The position numbers were made by a program, and so were the translations under genes. From the NCBI RefSeq assembly GCF_026151205.1, contig NC_087072.1:9545669-9609668 (forward strand): a stretch of DNA of 64,000 bases. The letters are read 5' to 3'. The DNA comes from Bolinopsis microptera (Eukaryota; Ctenophora; Tentaculata; Lobata; Bolinopsidae). Within the stretch, counting starts at the first letter, position 1. Every line of letters starts with the position of its first letter. Under the pieces are notes generated by a model. The model was not told the DNA's origin. It was given only the letters and a program-made list of their open reading frames with translations, and did no database searches. Shown in pieces: positions 11,801 through 22,210 of the stretch.

Positions 11801-14800
11801 GCTCAGTTATTCTTTTTTGTTTTAACCTCAAGTAGCTTATAAAACAGTGCGTGTGATCATCTGTCGTATCAAATCAAATTATTTGTCACTATATGTTAAT
11901 AAATCATGATATACAAGTTTTAATTTTTAAAGTTTCTGTTTTTGTTTTTAATGAATAGACGTAATCAACATTTTCAATTTTCATATTCACGCATATTAAA
12001 TAAAATTATATTGTTATGTATTATATTATTTTGTAAACATTGGCCGGGTACCAAAAACCGGTCCCCAAACAAACATGTGTTATAATGCAAAGATTTTATG
12101 TTAAGTTAAATGTTGAACTGTAGAGTGAAGGAATTGTTAAGATTTAATGTACAAGTTGAAGATAAAAACTTGCGACTAGCACGCATCTTCTGGAACCCTA
12201 AGCTTCATAAGAACCCTTACAAGGCGAGGTTCATTGCAGGTGCCCGTTTTTGCGTTACGAAACAACTTAACGTCCAAGTTAACTGTTGTCTGAAACTTTT
12301 GAGGAAATACTTCAAGAAATACTGCGAGGCAATCTACAACAACAGCGGTACAAACATGTTTTGGAGCATAGATTCCTCAAGTGAATTCCTTGAAGCTATC
12401 AAAAATAGCGATGTTTATAATATACAAGTATATGATTTTACTACTCTTTATACCAGATTAGACTTGATTGAAGTAGAGAATATGATTAATGAAGTTGTTG
12501 ATTTAATATTTTCAGACCGTAATAGATATTAGATATATTTGTATTTCTAAAAGAGACAGTAATACATGTTTCTTTTCCAATAAAACCTATGATTGTCATG
12601 CCTGCTTTAGTCAAGATGACCTAAAAGAGGCTGTTAAATTTATTATTTATAACACTTATGTCGTCTTCGGTGGGATTGTATTCATACAAACCAAGGGTAT
12701 TCCTATGGGTGGAAATTCAAGTTCCCCTATAGCTGATCTCACTGTTGGCAAAAAGGAATTTAATTATATGAAACGTTTACTTCAGGAAAAGAAAATGGGA
12801 TTAGCAAAGATATTATCCAATAATAAACGATATGTTGACGATTTATCTATTATTAACTACCATTACTTTCATAAATTGATTAAAGATATTTATCCTAATT
12901 CATTGGAGATGGAGCGAGCTGGTTCCAATAATAAAATCATTAACTACCTTGATTTAAATATTAATATTTCCACAGAAGGACTAGAAATATCAGTGTATAA
13001 CAAAACTGATGATTTTAATTTTCATGTTGTATCCCTTACATTTCCTCACAGTAACATCCCAACCGAGGTTGGCTACAACGTTTTTTCAAGTCAAGTTCTT
13101 AGATATGGTAATGTTTGCACTAGATTGGATATCTTTACCTCCCATCTTCACAAAATATTCAAAATTCTAATTGATAGAGGATATAGCCGTGATAGACTGA
13201 TTAAAGGCATTAAACGTTGTCTGAGGAAATATGATAACGTTTTCAGGAAGTTCGGTATTCTAGATGACCGTAACATTATTAAAGAACTCCCCTGATATCT
13301 TTTGATTTATTGAAACACGGGTACTAACTCTGCTAAACTGAACAAATTCTGAATCTTAGGTGAATAAGTGTACAACGTGCTAAACCGAAGTTCAGACTGA
13401 CCAGTGAAAATGGGCGAGCGTACCAAGTGTCATTTTAATTAGAAGTTTTAGTCAGTGATTTATTATTGAAGCTTGTAATTACAATATCTAATGCTCCTAT
13501 AAATACTTTAATTAATTGTTTGTCCCGTTATTCTTTTTCCTTCCTCTTTTCCTTGTCATCCCCTTTAGTTTTAAGATTCTTGCTATAAATGGCTACAGCT
13601 AACACTATTAATGCTAAGTACCAAACAACAAGTGGGAGGTGGATCGTTGGTACCATTAAATCGATTTAACACCGCAATTCCAGTCGCAAGCCTGGGACCA
13701 CTACTAGCATAGTCACAACATCTACAAAGCTGCCATATAGCCTGACTGACAATTTTCTCGACTGACTGACAATGTTTCTTCTTTTTCCCCATTTAGAATA
13801 CAAAGATTAGTACATTTTAGCTTATGATTAATATTATATTTTTACCTATAGTTTACTTAGATTAGTTAAATATTGAACAGTAAAATGAAGTCACTTCGAG
13901 ATGGCAGGGCCTACTCTCATGCTGTCTATAGGTGATGATTGATTCTGAAAAACTAGGGACAACTGGGGAATGATCCCAGAACCTCGACATTTCGCGTGTC
14001 TTGCTCTACCAATTGAGTAGACAGCATGAGAGTAGGCCCTGCCATCTCGAAGTGATAATAATAATTAAATGTTTCGCAGATTGGCAATTGATCGGTGTAG
14101 TTGGTGATGTACACACTGCACTGATAATGATATCACGTTGAACGTGTAATGTAAATATAGTGTGGATACATGCGAATATATATTCTAAATAACAGTAAAA
14201 TGAAGGAACATACCTTATGCTGGAAGGGACACTGAGAGTTGTTGCAACGGTTGTAGAAGATAAAGTGGTTACACAGGGTGACTTTAGCAGGATCATGTCT
14301 CTTCCTACACTCCTCACCAAACGCACACTTTCCCCGTCGGATAAAAAACATGCAGTCCTGCTTTCTTCTCGTGGCCGTCTTCCTCTTCCACTTGAGAGCG
14401 CGATTTACCAGTTTTTTATTGAGGCCTACTTTAGTGGGGCCCAGTTTGGGGTTGTTGATAAATCTGTAGTTTGAATTGCGAGGAGAAGGACTGGCGGCTG
14501 GAGCGGTCACATGACCAGGATTTGTAGTCGGAGGTGAAGCAGTGCTTGAAGAGGGAACTGAAGCACTGGAGGGTGGTTTCTTAGACAGGTTTACAACCGG
14601 AAGTTTTGATAACTTTAATTCAGAGATTGGTATTAATGGTGGCGGTGGGGGCAGTGAACTGTATGGCCGTCTCGGAAGTTTAGGAATATTGTTCACACTA
14701 AACGACGACTTGGGCATCTTCCTTGCAGCCGCTTTCTTTAATCTCGTAGGAAGTTTGGATGGATCATGCTTTCTGATACAGCGAACACCAAACTTGCACT

Positions 14801-15986
14801 TCCCAGTTTTTATGTAGAATCTGCAGTCTTGAAGAATGGGTTCATCAGACCTTCTGTAGCGGAGTGACAGGCGTAGTTTCCGGTTCTTAGTTGGGACAAG
14901 GCTTGCTTTGGAAACTGCTTTAAACTTATTGACAGCTACAAGAGGAGAACTAGAGGAGGAGCTAGAGCTAGGGGTTTTATCCTTATCTGGGTTCACATAA
15001 ACTGTTTTACCCTGTTTCAGGACATGATGCTTGAACAAGAATCTTCTTTGACCAACTGTAAGTTTAGAAGTGTCCAGTTTTGAGAGGTCCAGATCTTTTC
15101 TGATTTGTTTTTTAAAGCCCTTTAAATTCTGACTCCTAGCAAATAACTCATCAGCAGCTTTTTCATTAACATAATGGAACTTATTGACACCCAATGCTTT
15201 CATCATTGATCGCTTCCTCCTGCATTCTGAATATGACTGATTTTTGGAATAATCAATTCTGAGCATATCGAAATCAATCTGATCTTTCACCACATTCATG
15301 TATCTAATGAACTTTTCGACAGCACAAGGTACCAAGGATGAAAGCAATTTCCCATGTTTGTGTTCTTTTTCCATTCGGAATAATAGCTCTCTTTTAGATA
15401 GTGGAGGCATCCGACATCTCGGCATTTCGTTAGGCCGCTTTGCATAGTCTGCAGCAAGATTTAACAGATTGCTAACATAATTTGGATCGCGATGGTACCA
15501 TGGATGGTCTCTGTCATTCCAATCAATGTCTTTTGCATAGAAGGGATTGTCCTTGATCCAACTTGGTGCTGGAACCGGACCCTTGTTAAGGTGTCTGGGC
15601 GGGGGTATCTTGAAAGTATTAGGTTTAGGAGTGGGGAGGAGAACAACTCGTTTCTTAGCAGGCAGGTTATCAGAAGGTCCTGGAAAGGCTGGGGCTGGGT
15701 TATTTCTTACAGATTCGGAGGTGAAAGCAGGTACTGCTGGAGGAGAACTAAATGGATTGTTTTGATTACCAGTGAGAGACAAAGTATTCTGATTTGTCTG
15801 AGCTGATGTGTCTGGTGCTTTAGAAACGCTGGCAGCTTGTTCTGCTCGAAGGACTAACTCCTTGACATTTATGTTGTTTATACAAAAGTTAGGGTTGAAG
15901 TAAATGAAACGCTTATCTTCCTCGTTGGATTCTGCTTCCATGTTTCTGTCACAAGTATCAGTGGATTTGCTCCCAACAGCAATCAT
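8860..15986 (-). CDS. ZC3H3: ZC3H3-like CCCH zinc-finger protein, about 681 aa, 3 coding exons
   Basis: Coding exons are 14214-15986, 10091-10213 and 8860-9009. All junctions are phase 0 with GTATGT and GTAAGT donors, and the total is 2046 bp. The first 380 residues are Pro/Ser-rich with basic patches. CCCH fingers follow: CRFYIKTGKC (about 385), CMFFIRRGKC (about 543), CNHFIFYNRC (about 574), then across the introns CLYFYANKC, CEKFTA-GHC and CETHFTTGFC. Exon 3 completes the fifth finger exactly, which supports the splice. The cluster and the KEKMPLC linker resemble ZC3H3 (Smicl), a nuclear factor for mRNA polyadenylation and export. An extra finger well upstream of the cluster looks like a copy of finger 2. 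The 4.0-kb first intron (10214-14213) contains a LINE, a Penelope RT and a foldback element, all intronic. Confidence 0.85.
9106..9170. repeat. 26-bp perfect inverted repeat (hairpin) in ZC3H3 intron 2
   Basis: Arms 9106-9131 and 9145-9170 are exact reverse complements around a 13-base spacer. Each arm is built from two copies of a CCCTAATTAT unit, and further copies of GGTTCCCTA lie on both sides (9101-9177). It is transcribed in the ZC3H3 pre-mRNA and could fold into a strong hairpin. No coding or transposon signal was seen inside. Confidence 0.85.
10262..11667 (+). mobile_element. 5'-truncated CR1/Jockey-like LINE, RT half only, in ZC3H3 intron 1
   Basis: It runs antisense to the host gene. 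The frame 10283-10780 carries reverse transcriptase blocks: NQYGFRPGRS, LLLDYSKAFDVLDH (motif A), GVPQGSILGPLLFVIYINDL and LYADDANI (motif C). A frameshift near 10775 moves the rest to 10774-11667, which has the thumb region (KTEARFLGVIVDDKLKW) and the C-terminal tail. The endonuclease and ORF1 are absent, as expected from incomplete reverse transcription. About 400 bp of AT-rich 3' sequence follows. It is probably inactive. Confidence 0.85.
12080..13295 (+). mobile_element. Penelope-like reverse transcriptase, broken, in ZC3H3 intron 1
   Basis: Frame 12110-12532 has FWNPKLHKNPYKARFIAGA (the PLE 'PKLHK' block) and YDFTTLYTRLDL (motif A). After a frameshift near 12535, the frame through 12705-13295 has QTKGIPMGGNSSSPIADL, NNKRYVDDLSI (YVDD catalytic motif) and INYLDLNINI. 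The tail (DDFNFHVVSLTFPHSNIPTEVGYNVFSSQ) is the conserved C-terminus of a PLE RT type common in marine invertebrates. I see no GIY-YIG domain after it, so it is either an endonuclease-lacking or N-terminal-endonuclease lineage, or it is truncated. The stop at 12532 and the frameshift make it non-functional as read. Confidence 0.8.
13891..14055. mobile_element. Foldback element: 38-bp perfect terminal inverted repeats around a tRNA-like sequence
   Basis: Arms 13891-13928 and 14018-14055 are exact reverse complements. The 89 bp between them, read on the minus strand, start like a tRNA: a TCAATTGGTAGAGC D-arm/A-box overlapping the arm, an anticodon-like stem GACA/TGTC, and a T-arm with CTGGG/CCCAG stem but a degenerate loop. 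The acceptor stem does not pair and U33 is lost, so it is a tRNA pseudogene or a tRNA-derived (SINE-like) segment, not a tRNA gene. No clear target duplication was found. It lies in intron 1 of the ZC3H3 gene. Confidence 0.7.
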
Positions 15987-16977
15987 TTGGCATTCTGAGA
16001 TAATTTAATGAAGTGTCATATTATTAGATACTGACAGATTTTGGGGAAGTTATATATAATTGATAAATTGCAAATATGAAATGTTCATTGAGTTGACATG
16101 ACATCGAATGCCAAATTCTGTAACATATAGAATGATCATGGAATCTAATTTGAAATTCTATTTATTTGTTTGGGACAAGAAGAGCAAACAGTGAAACAAT
16201 GATGATACAGTAACAGTAAAATCTTGACCAAAAACCTGAAAAAAACATTAACATTAACCTCGATTTACAAAAATTACATTTTTTAGTCGTCTATTAAGTG
16301 TTTTGCTGATCGTATTAAATTCTGCTTGCATTGCATTCACAAGATATAGCAGGCAACATTACAGTATATCTTCATTCTTTAAAACTGTAAAGTAAAAAAT
16401 GAAAACTGACTACTGGAAGACTGTATATAATTGTCTTATTATCATTTAATAGACTTCAATAAACCAGATGTTTTAAAAAACGAAAAATGATCAACTCACT
16501 TGCTGTGGGTTTTCAGAGGTAAGCTCAATAAAAGCTATAGATTAAATCATTACAAATTTAAGAATGATATGGAAGAAAACCTTTATATAGTGGAAAACCT
16601 GTCGAAATTACACTGTGCATATTCATAGCGGCATCAGAAATTAATAGAAATTAAAGTCAAAGTCATGCAAATAATTCTGGAACTGCTAAGTAATAATCAT
16701 TGATATCGAATCAAAGCACACTGCTGTTTCGGAATTCTGTGCTTTATTTACAGCCGAACAAAATACAACTAATCCTAATTCCTAAACATCAAACTTGAAT
16801 ATCTGTCAAATAATAAGAAACCGAGATCCTTTTTTACGAAATCATGATACAAAAGTAGCATACAAATCTATAGCTATGCAATTTCTGAAACCTTAAACAC
16901 TTTTCGTATTTGATATTTTACATACAGTTTGAATCTTGCTAAAATGTGAAATTATAAAAAAATAATTCCGAAAGGTG
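15987..16977. other. Spacer between ZC3H3 5' end and synergin 3' end
   Basis: About 1 kb of AT-rich sequence with no ORF of note. The left end should hold the ZC3H3 promoter/5' UTR and the right end the 3' UTR of the synergin gene. Confidence 0.5.
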
Positions 16978-19900
16978 CTATAAAAGCGGAGCCTCCAATT
17001 TACTATTCAGATCAGGAAGTAACGGACTAACAGAATTCACCCAGAAATTAGCACAAGTCACATGGTAAAAAACCCCGTTATATTGCAATTTGCTGGTTTT
17101 ACTCTCAACACCCGTGTCTAACAAACATATTCCACAATTCCTACCAGAAAATTCGTCCTCAGTTTTAGCTGGGCGGATATTGAAATCGCGAATAGTTGGT
17201 AAATCAATACTGTCGTCCAACATTTCTGATATAAGGGTCCAAGTGTGTTTGATTTCTTTGAATATTTCGACGATTCCATCGTCAAAGGCACCTGCTAGAC
17301 TTATTCTACAGGCAACTCTGAACACTTCAGTGCAACAGTCCAGGTACAACTTTCCTTTCTCTGAATCAACCACCTCTTGTTTTACTAACGGAACCTTTGA
17401 AGCTCCTAACAGAGATTGACAATGTATAAGAATCGTCAGAATCATTGATAAGCTCTTACTCCAAGCCCCTATTCTGTCTTCTTCATTGTCAAATGATTCC
17501 CCTTTTAAGGCATCATAGCTGACGGGATGTTGAACTGTAGGAACGAACGCTGTAACATCGACAGGCTTAGACACTTTTTTAGGAGCTTCCTCGTTTAAAT
17601 CAAATACAGGGACACTGTCAGTCTTAGAGCCAAGACCATCAACCATGTCATTCCAAAATCCGTCAAGGTCTTTCTTCGGGAGGTTAGTGAGTTTCAATGA
17701 TTCAGTCAGAGTATCTTTTGTTGAGTCATTATCCTCAGCAGTGCCACAAAAGTCAGCAAACTCGTCTTCGTCGTCTGACGGGCTCCCGAAATCTGCAAAA
17801 GCAGGAACAAATGATTCGGGTTCTTGGCTATCTTTTTCACCAGTTTCAGCATCACCAGAAGTGGTGAAATTACCAAAGTCACCAGACTCGGTTATTGCTT
17901 TAGCTGTGTTATTGTTGAAGTCGGCGAATGGTGAGTCAAAATTAGAAGCTGCTGATTCGTCCTTGTTGTTACCAGAATCAAAAGCTCCTGCAGAGATGAC
18001 GAAAACGTTATCGAACTTTTTCTTTTCTACAGACTTCATGAAAACTGCATCGAATGGTTGCGGATTTGAATCAGTCAAATCAGCAAAAGGCGACACAAAC
18101 TGTCCAAGATCTGCATCAGGAGAGGCGAGCTTGTCTAGATCTTTTTGAACAACGTTTTTCTTTGTCGTGGTTTCATCAGCAAACACAACTTCCTTCTCGA
18201 AGACAAGTTTATCTTTATTTGAGTTATTTGTTGTTGCTGGGGATGGTACATCAAACTTGGAACGAACATCAGACATTGCAACATCCATTTTGGCAACTGA
18301 AATAGAAGAAAGGTTCGCAGCAAAAAAGTTGGGCTGTTCAGCTTTAGTGTCCTCCACATCTTCAACTTTAACATGACTATAATCCTTATCATGATAATTG
18401 TCAATACCTGTGCCTTTATCTGATGAAATGGAGATAGTGCCCCACCTGTTTTTAGATGCAGTATTATTGACAGCTTGTTCCTCAATATCATCGGGGTCAA
18501 TATCCCATTTGTGAGCAGGATGTGCAAAGTCTGCCCAGTCTTCATCATCCTCGTCTGATAAGGGCGGAGGTTCATCCAGCTTCAAAGGGGCTGCTGATCG
18601 AGGTTTAGGCAGACTCACTGTTAAGGAAGAAGTTCGTACAGGAAGACCAGGCATGTTCAGCAAATCGACGACAGGATTGCTCTTAGTAGAGACAACAATA
18701 GGCATATTTAGCAGATCTACCACAGGACTACTCTTCGTAGAGGGTGCAAAGTCAGCAACTTGGTTATTGTCCCAGGAAAAGTTGGTACTTTTAGCTGGTT
18801 CACTAACCTCTCCAAAATCACCCCAGTCATCGTCATCGTTGTTTGCAGACAAATCAGTTGGAAGCATTCCGTTATTATTCGTTTGTGGTCCAGCAAATGG
18901 TGCACACGAGAGATCTTTGGTGGAAGACATGCCAAAATCGAAAACAGGTGCTAGTGCTGGCACCTTCTTCTCGGCATCCTGGCTCACAAAAGAGAGTAAA
19001 GTTGGCTGCTCACTTTTACTTTCCTTTTGGTTGGACTTGTTCTTCTTCAAAACAGACATATTTATCGATGGTATTGATAGCTTCTGATAGTTCAGTTCAT
19101 ATTTCGATGGTGTTGGGAATCCTTTCTGCTTTAGTGCAACAATTCCAAGCAAATCAACAAGATCTTTAGCAGTCGGGCTTCCCATCATCTTACACTGACT
19201 CATCAAAGGTTGCAGAGCGACCACTTTGAACTTATCTGTCAGCAAAATCTCATAAATCTTCCCGACATCAATAATACCGCTTGGAGTGTTGCAAAAGGCG
19301 ATGATATCTTTATATATAGAGGGTATTTTGGTCATGTTCAAGTTGGATGGATTCGTTTTAACAGGTGGCGCTAGATCAATCGCAGGTACACTAGAATTTA
19401 GTGAGTGGTCAACCACTGCAACTGGTGTGGTCGTAAAGTCGGTCCAATCCTGCTCAGTAGGCTCTGACTTTTTGCCCTGACTTACCGAAGCAAGATTGTT
19501 ACTACCAAACATATTAAGGATAGAATTACTTTCTTTTTTAGGTTCGGGTTTTGGGGTGGTGATCCCAAGCAACTCTTTAATTCCTACTTTCATCTCTGCT
19601 GGATCCTGGGTGCCCTCTGAGATGTAAGGTACTTTGTCATAACGTCCACTTGGTTTTGAGGAGCTAAACAATGAAAACAAGTCATCAGTGGGTGATTCAG
19701 ATGAATGGGATACCGTAGGTAACGAAGCAGCCATGTTTAAGATATCATTTTGGGGAACAGTTTCAGTTTCGGGTACTTTCGATGAAAAATCACCAAAATC
19801 GTCATCCTCTTCCTGATCAGGAATTTGAAATGCATTGCCTAGATCGAGTGAACCCCAGTCAGCAGCTTTTTCAGAGGGCGTAGCAGTTGACTTCATGGAT

Positions 19901-21747
19901 GGAATCGAGGGCTTTTGGGCAGGTTTAAACAATGATTTCACGTTCGATTTTGTTGCTTTTCCACTCAGTGATTTGTTAATCAGATTATCAAACTCGGAAA
20001 CGTTTGATTTTGTTGTGTTTTCCACTTTTATCGGGTTGGAAAATATTGCAACTGAGTAAACTACATCAGCGTCTTCATTGGTCAATGATCCAGGGACATA
20101 GGCCTGTTGTGATTTTTTATCTAGCTGGGAAAAGGTGGACGCCAAATTAGTACTTACAGCAGGTGTTGATTCTGGAACTGCTGTTTGAAAATCGTCAAAC
20201 TCATCGAAATCATCCTGGTTGTTTTCAGATGTTGAAAATGACGAGCTGCTTTGTATAGACGGAACATGGTTTTCAGTAGCGAATATAGGCTTAGAAAAAC
20301 TTGATACCGTCTCAGTATAAGAATCATTCCCCTTGAACGAATTTGCACTAGAAAACAGATCAGACTGCATAAGATTAGAGATAGTACCAGTTGCTGGAGT
20401 CAGGCTGGCAGATGTATTAGATTGAAACATATTCTGATGATTCAGTGTTTGGGGAGCACTAACCTCCATTCTGGGGCTGGCAGAAGGAGTCAGAGCGAGT
20501 GATGTGTCTGACTGAAACATACCTTGGAGGTTGGAACTACCACTGAAGCTAACATTAGTTGAAGTGCTTGACTGAAATATATCTAGGTGGTTGTGAGCTG
20601 TACTACTTGGTTCTGGAGCAGAAAAACTTTCGCCTGTTGATGCAAAATCACCAAAATCATCTGAGTCAGCTCGGACGAATGTATTGGACGGCTCCTCTTT
20701 CCTATCAAATACACTTACACTAGACTGAAAGCTTGTGGGTGGAACACTAAAAATATCGTCAGTCTTGTTGTTAGCAGTAAAACCGCTCAAACTGCTGTTA
20801 GTCGAAACACCGAATATTCCATAATCGACATTTGAACTAGGAGCATGGGAATCAGTTCTGTTCTGTACTGAAACTTGGGGCATTGAATTACTCCACATAC
20901 TGGAGGTAGATGGAGTGATTTGGGGTTGTGCAGCAGACATCAATTGCACAGGATTCATTGACTGTACAGGAGTCATTGATTGTACAGGAGTCATTGACTG
21001 CACCGGATTCATTGACTGCACTGGAGTCATTGACTGCACCGGATTCATTGACTGCACCGGAGTCATTGACTGCACCGGAGTCATTGACTGCACCGGATTC
21101 ATTGACTGCACAGGATTCATTGACTGTGCAGGATTCATTGACTGCACAGGAGTCATTGACTGCACAGGATTCATTGACTGCACCAGATTCATTGACTGCA
21201 CCGGATTCATTGACTGCACTGGAGTCATTGACTGCGCAGGATTCATTGAATGCAAAGATGACATGGAATGCATAGGATTCATTGGTTGAACAGGATTCAT
21301 TGATTGAATAGGATTCATTGATTGAATAGGATTCATCGATTGCACAGGATTCATTGACTGATGATGATTCATGGCAGTTCGTGGAAAATTCTGAACTTGA
21401 GAATAGTTTGAAGGATATTGCTGGTTAGTTTGCGAATTTGGAGTTGTTTGATAGCCGTTATTGCTTGGAGCAGGAAAGTTTGAAGGATAGTTTGAAGGAT
21501 GTTGCTGTTGCATGGATGTAGGCTGCTGAAAAGTGGAAACCCCCATACTTCTTACATTCATATTTTTCAGACGATTCCGCTGTTCTTCACGCATCATCTG
21601 TTTCTGAAGTTGCTGCTGCTGCATCATGTACTGCTGCTGTTGCTGTAGGAACGTTTGTTGCTGTTTTTGAAAAGCCGCTAATTGTTCGGCTGTAGGTCCA
21701 CTCGAGGATTGAGGGTTGTAGGACTGATGAAAGTTTTGACTGTTCAT
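16978..21747 (-). CDS. SYNRG: Gamma-synergin (AP-1 gamma-ear binding protein) homologue, 1589 aa, one exon
   Basis: A single 4.77-kb reading frame starts with MNSQNFHQSYNPQSS and a Gln-rich coiled segment (about 20-65). A repeat region follows (about 125-270). An EH-like domain lies at about 800-895 (IPSIYKDIIAFCNTPSGIID). Many acidic-phenylalanine motifs of the DDFGDF, DDWGDF and EDWADF type dock on the ear of AP-1 gamma or GGA adaptors. The last 60 residues contain CGICLLD ... FYHVTCANFWVNSV ... LLPDL, closely like the C-terminus of vertebrate SYNRG, which makes the assignment strong. The protein would act in clathrin/AP-1 trafficking at the trans-Golgi and endosomes. It is longer than the human protein (about 1300 aa), partly because of the hexapeptide repeats. 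An acceptor-like GCTGCAG just before the ATG suggests a 5' UTR exon upstream. Confidence 0.93.
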   Translation of the reverse strand: MNSQNFHQSYNPQSSSGPTAEQLAAFQKQQQTFLQQQQQYMMQQQQLQKQMMREEQRNRLKNMNVRSMGVSTFQQPTSMQQQHPSNYPSNFPAPSNNGYQTTPNSQTNQQYPSNYSQVQNFPRTAMNHHQSMNPVQSMNPIQSMNPIQSMNPVQPMNPMHSMSSLHSMNPAQSMTPVQSMNPVQSMNLVQSMNPVQSMTPVQSMNPAQSMNPVQSMNPVQSMTPVQSMTPVQSMNPVQSMTPVQSMNPVQSMTPVQSMTPVQSMNPVQLMSAAQPQITPSTSSMWSNSMPQVSVQNRTDSHAPSSNVDYGIFGVSTNSSLSGFTANNKTDDIFSVPPTSFQSSVSVFDRKEEPSNTFVRADSDDFGDFASTGESFSAPEPSSTAHNHLDIFQSSTSTNVSFSGSSNLQGMFQSDTSLALTPSASPRMEVSAPQTLNHQNMFQSNTSASLTPATGTISNLMQSDLFSSANSFKGNDSYTETVSSFSKPIFATENHVPSIQSSSSFSTSENNQDDFDEFDDFQTAVPESTPAVSTNLASTFSQLDKKSQQAYVPGSLTNEDADVVYSVAIFSNPIKVENTTKSNVSEFDNLINKSLSGKATKSNVKSLFKPAQKPSIPSMKSTATPSEKAADWGSLDLGNAFQIPDQEEDDDFGDFSSKVPETETVPQNDILNMAASLPTVSHSSESPTDDLFSLFSSSKPSGRYDKVPYISEGTQDPAEMKVGIKELLGITTPKPEPKKESNSILNMFGSNNLASVSQGKKSEPTEQDWTDFTTTPVAVVDHSLNSSVPAIDLAPPVKTNPSNLNMTKIPSIYKDIIAFCNTPSGIIDVGKIYEILLTDKFKVVALQPLMSQCKMMGSPTAKDLVDLLGIVALKQKGFPTPSKYELNYQKLSIPSINMSVLKKNKSNQKESKSEQPTLLSFVSQDAEKKVPALAPVFDFGMSSTKDLSCAPFAGPQTNNNGMLPTDLSANNDDDDWGDFGEVSEPAKSTNFSWDNNQVADFAPSTKSSPVVDLLNMPIVVSTKSNPVVDLLNMPGLPVRTSSLTVSLPKPRSAAPLKLDEPPPLSDEDDEDWADFAHPAHKWDIDPDDIEEQAVNNTASKNRWGTISISSDKGTGIDNYHDKDYSHVKVEDVEDTKAEQPNFFAANLSSISVAKMDVAMSDVRSKFDVPSPATTNNSNKDKLVFEKEVVFADETTTKKNVVQKDLDKLASPDADLGQFVSPFADLTDSNPQPFDAVFMKSVEKKKFDNVFVISAGAFDSGNNKDESAASNFDSPFADFNNNTAKAITESGDFGNFTTSGDAETGEKDSQEPESFVPAFADFGSPSDDEDEFADFCGTAEDNDSTKDTLTESLKLTNLPKKDLDGFWNDMVDGLGSKTDSVPVFDLNEEAPKKVSKPVDVTAFVPTVQHPVSYDALKGESFDNEEDRIGAWSKSLSMILTILIHCQSLLGASKVPLVKQEVVDSEKGKLYLDCCTEVFRVACRISLAGAFDDGIVEIFKEIKHTWTLISEMLDDSIDLPTIRDFNIRPAKTEDEFSGRNCGICLLDTGVESKTSKLQYNGVFYHVTCANFWVNSVSPLLPDLNSKLEAPLL
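20940..21373 (-). repeat. Coding minisatellite: about 24 copies of an 18-bp unit (M-N/T-P-V-Q-S)
   Basis: The array lies inside the synergin frame at about residues 125-270. Units are MNPVQS, MTPVQS, MNPAQS and MNPIQS, with more divergent copies at the N-terminal end and near-identical copies (MNPVQS/MTPVQS) at the C-terminal end, which suggests recent expansion from one side. The unit length is a multiple of three, so the opposite strand is open as well; those antisense frames are not genes. Confidence 0.95.
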
Positions 21748-22210
21748 GTCTGCAGCTACCCTAAAATAATGTGAATGTTAACAGTTACCAATAAACAACT
21801 TTCTAAATAATATAATACAAACATATTTGAATTGTCAAAAGTTGTGTTTTTTTTTTAAATGTCGAAACACAAATGAATGTTCATGTTTTCGCATCTAAGA
21901 GCAAAGAATAATTATGCCTCTTTATTAATGAATTTTGTGGTTTGAATCATTAATCTGGTAAAAACAAGTTGAACTTTGATACATAAAGTGAACTGAATGC
22001 TGAATCACTGTTATAAGTTGAAAGTTCTGTCTAGAAAATTATTGACGCAGGCTTGGTTGATAAATTTTGTTTAATTATACTGAATAATTTAGCTTCAATC
22101 AGAAACATGGCACGATTATAAAATATAAATAAGTCATTTAAATATAATACAGTTAAAGCACAGCTTTGAATTTTAAATAGGTCATTTACAACACCTGAAT
22201 AATTTTGCTG
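21748..22210. other. Spacer between synergin and GPKOW
   Basis: 463 bp of AT-rich sequence. No coding signal was seen. It must contain the synergin promoter/5' UTR and the GPKOW 3' UTR. Confidence 0.5.

Noticed and set aside
13945..14026. A functional tRNA gene on the minus strand
   Set aside because: The acceptor stem does not pair, U33 is missing and the T-loop is degenerate; only the D-arm and T-stem look tRNA-like.
20915..21289. Two long plus-strand ORFs rich in TGVIDC or LTAPDS repeats opposite synergin
   Set aside because: They are the antisense frames of the 18-bp coding minisatellite; any repeat with a length divisible by three leaves such frames open.
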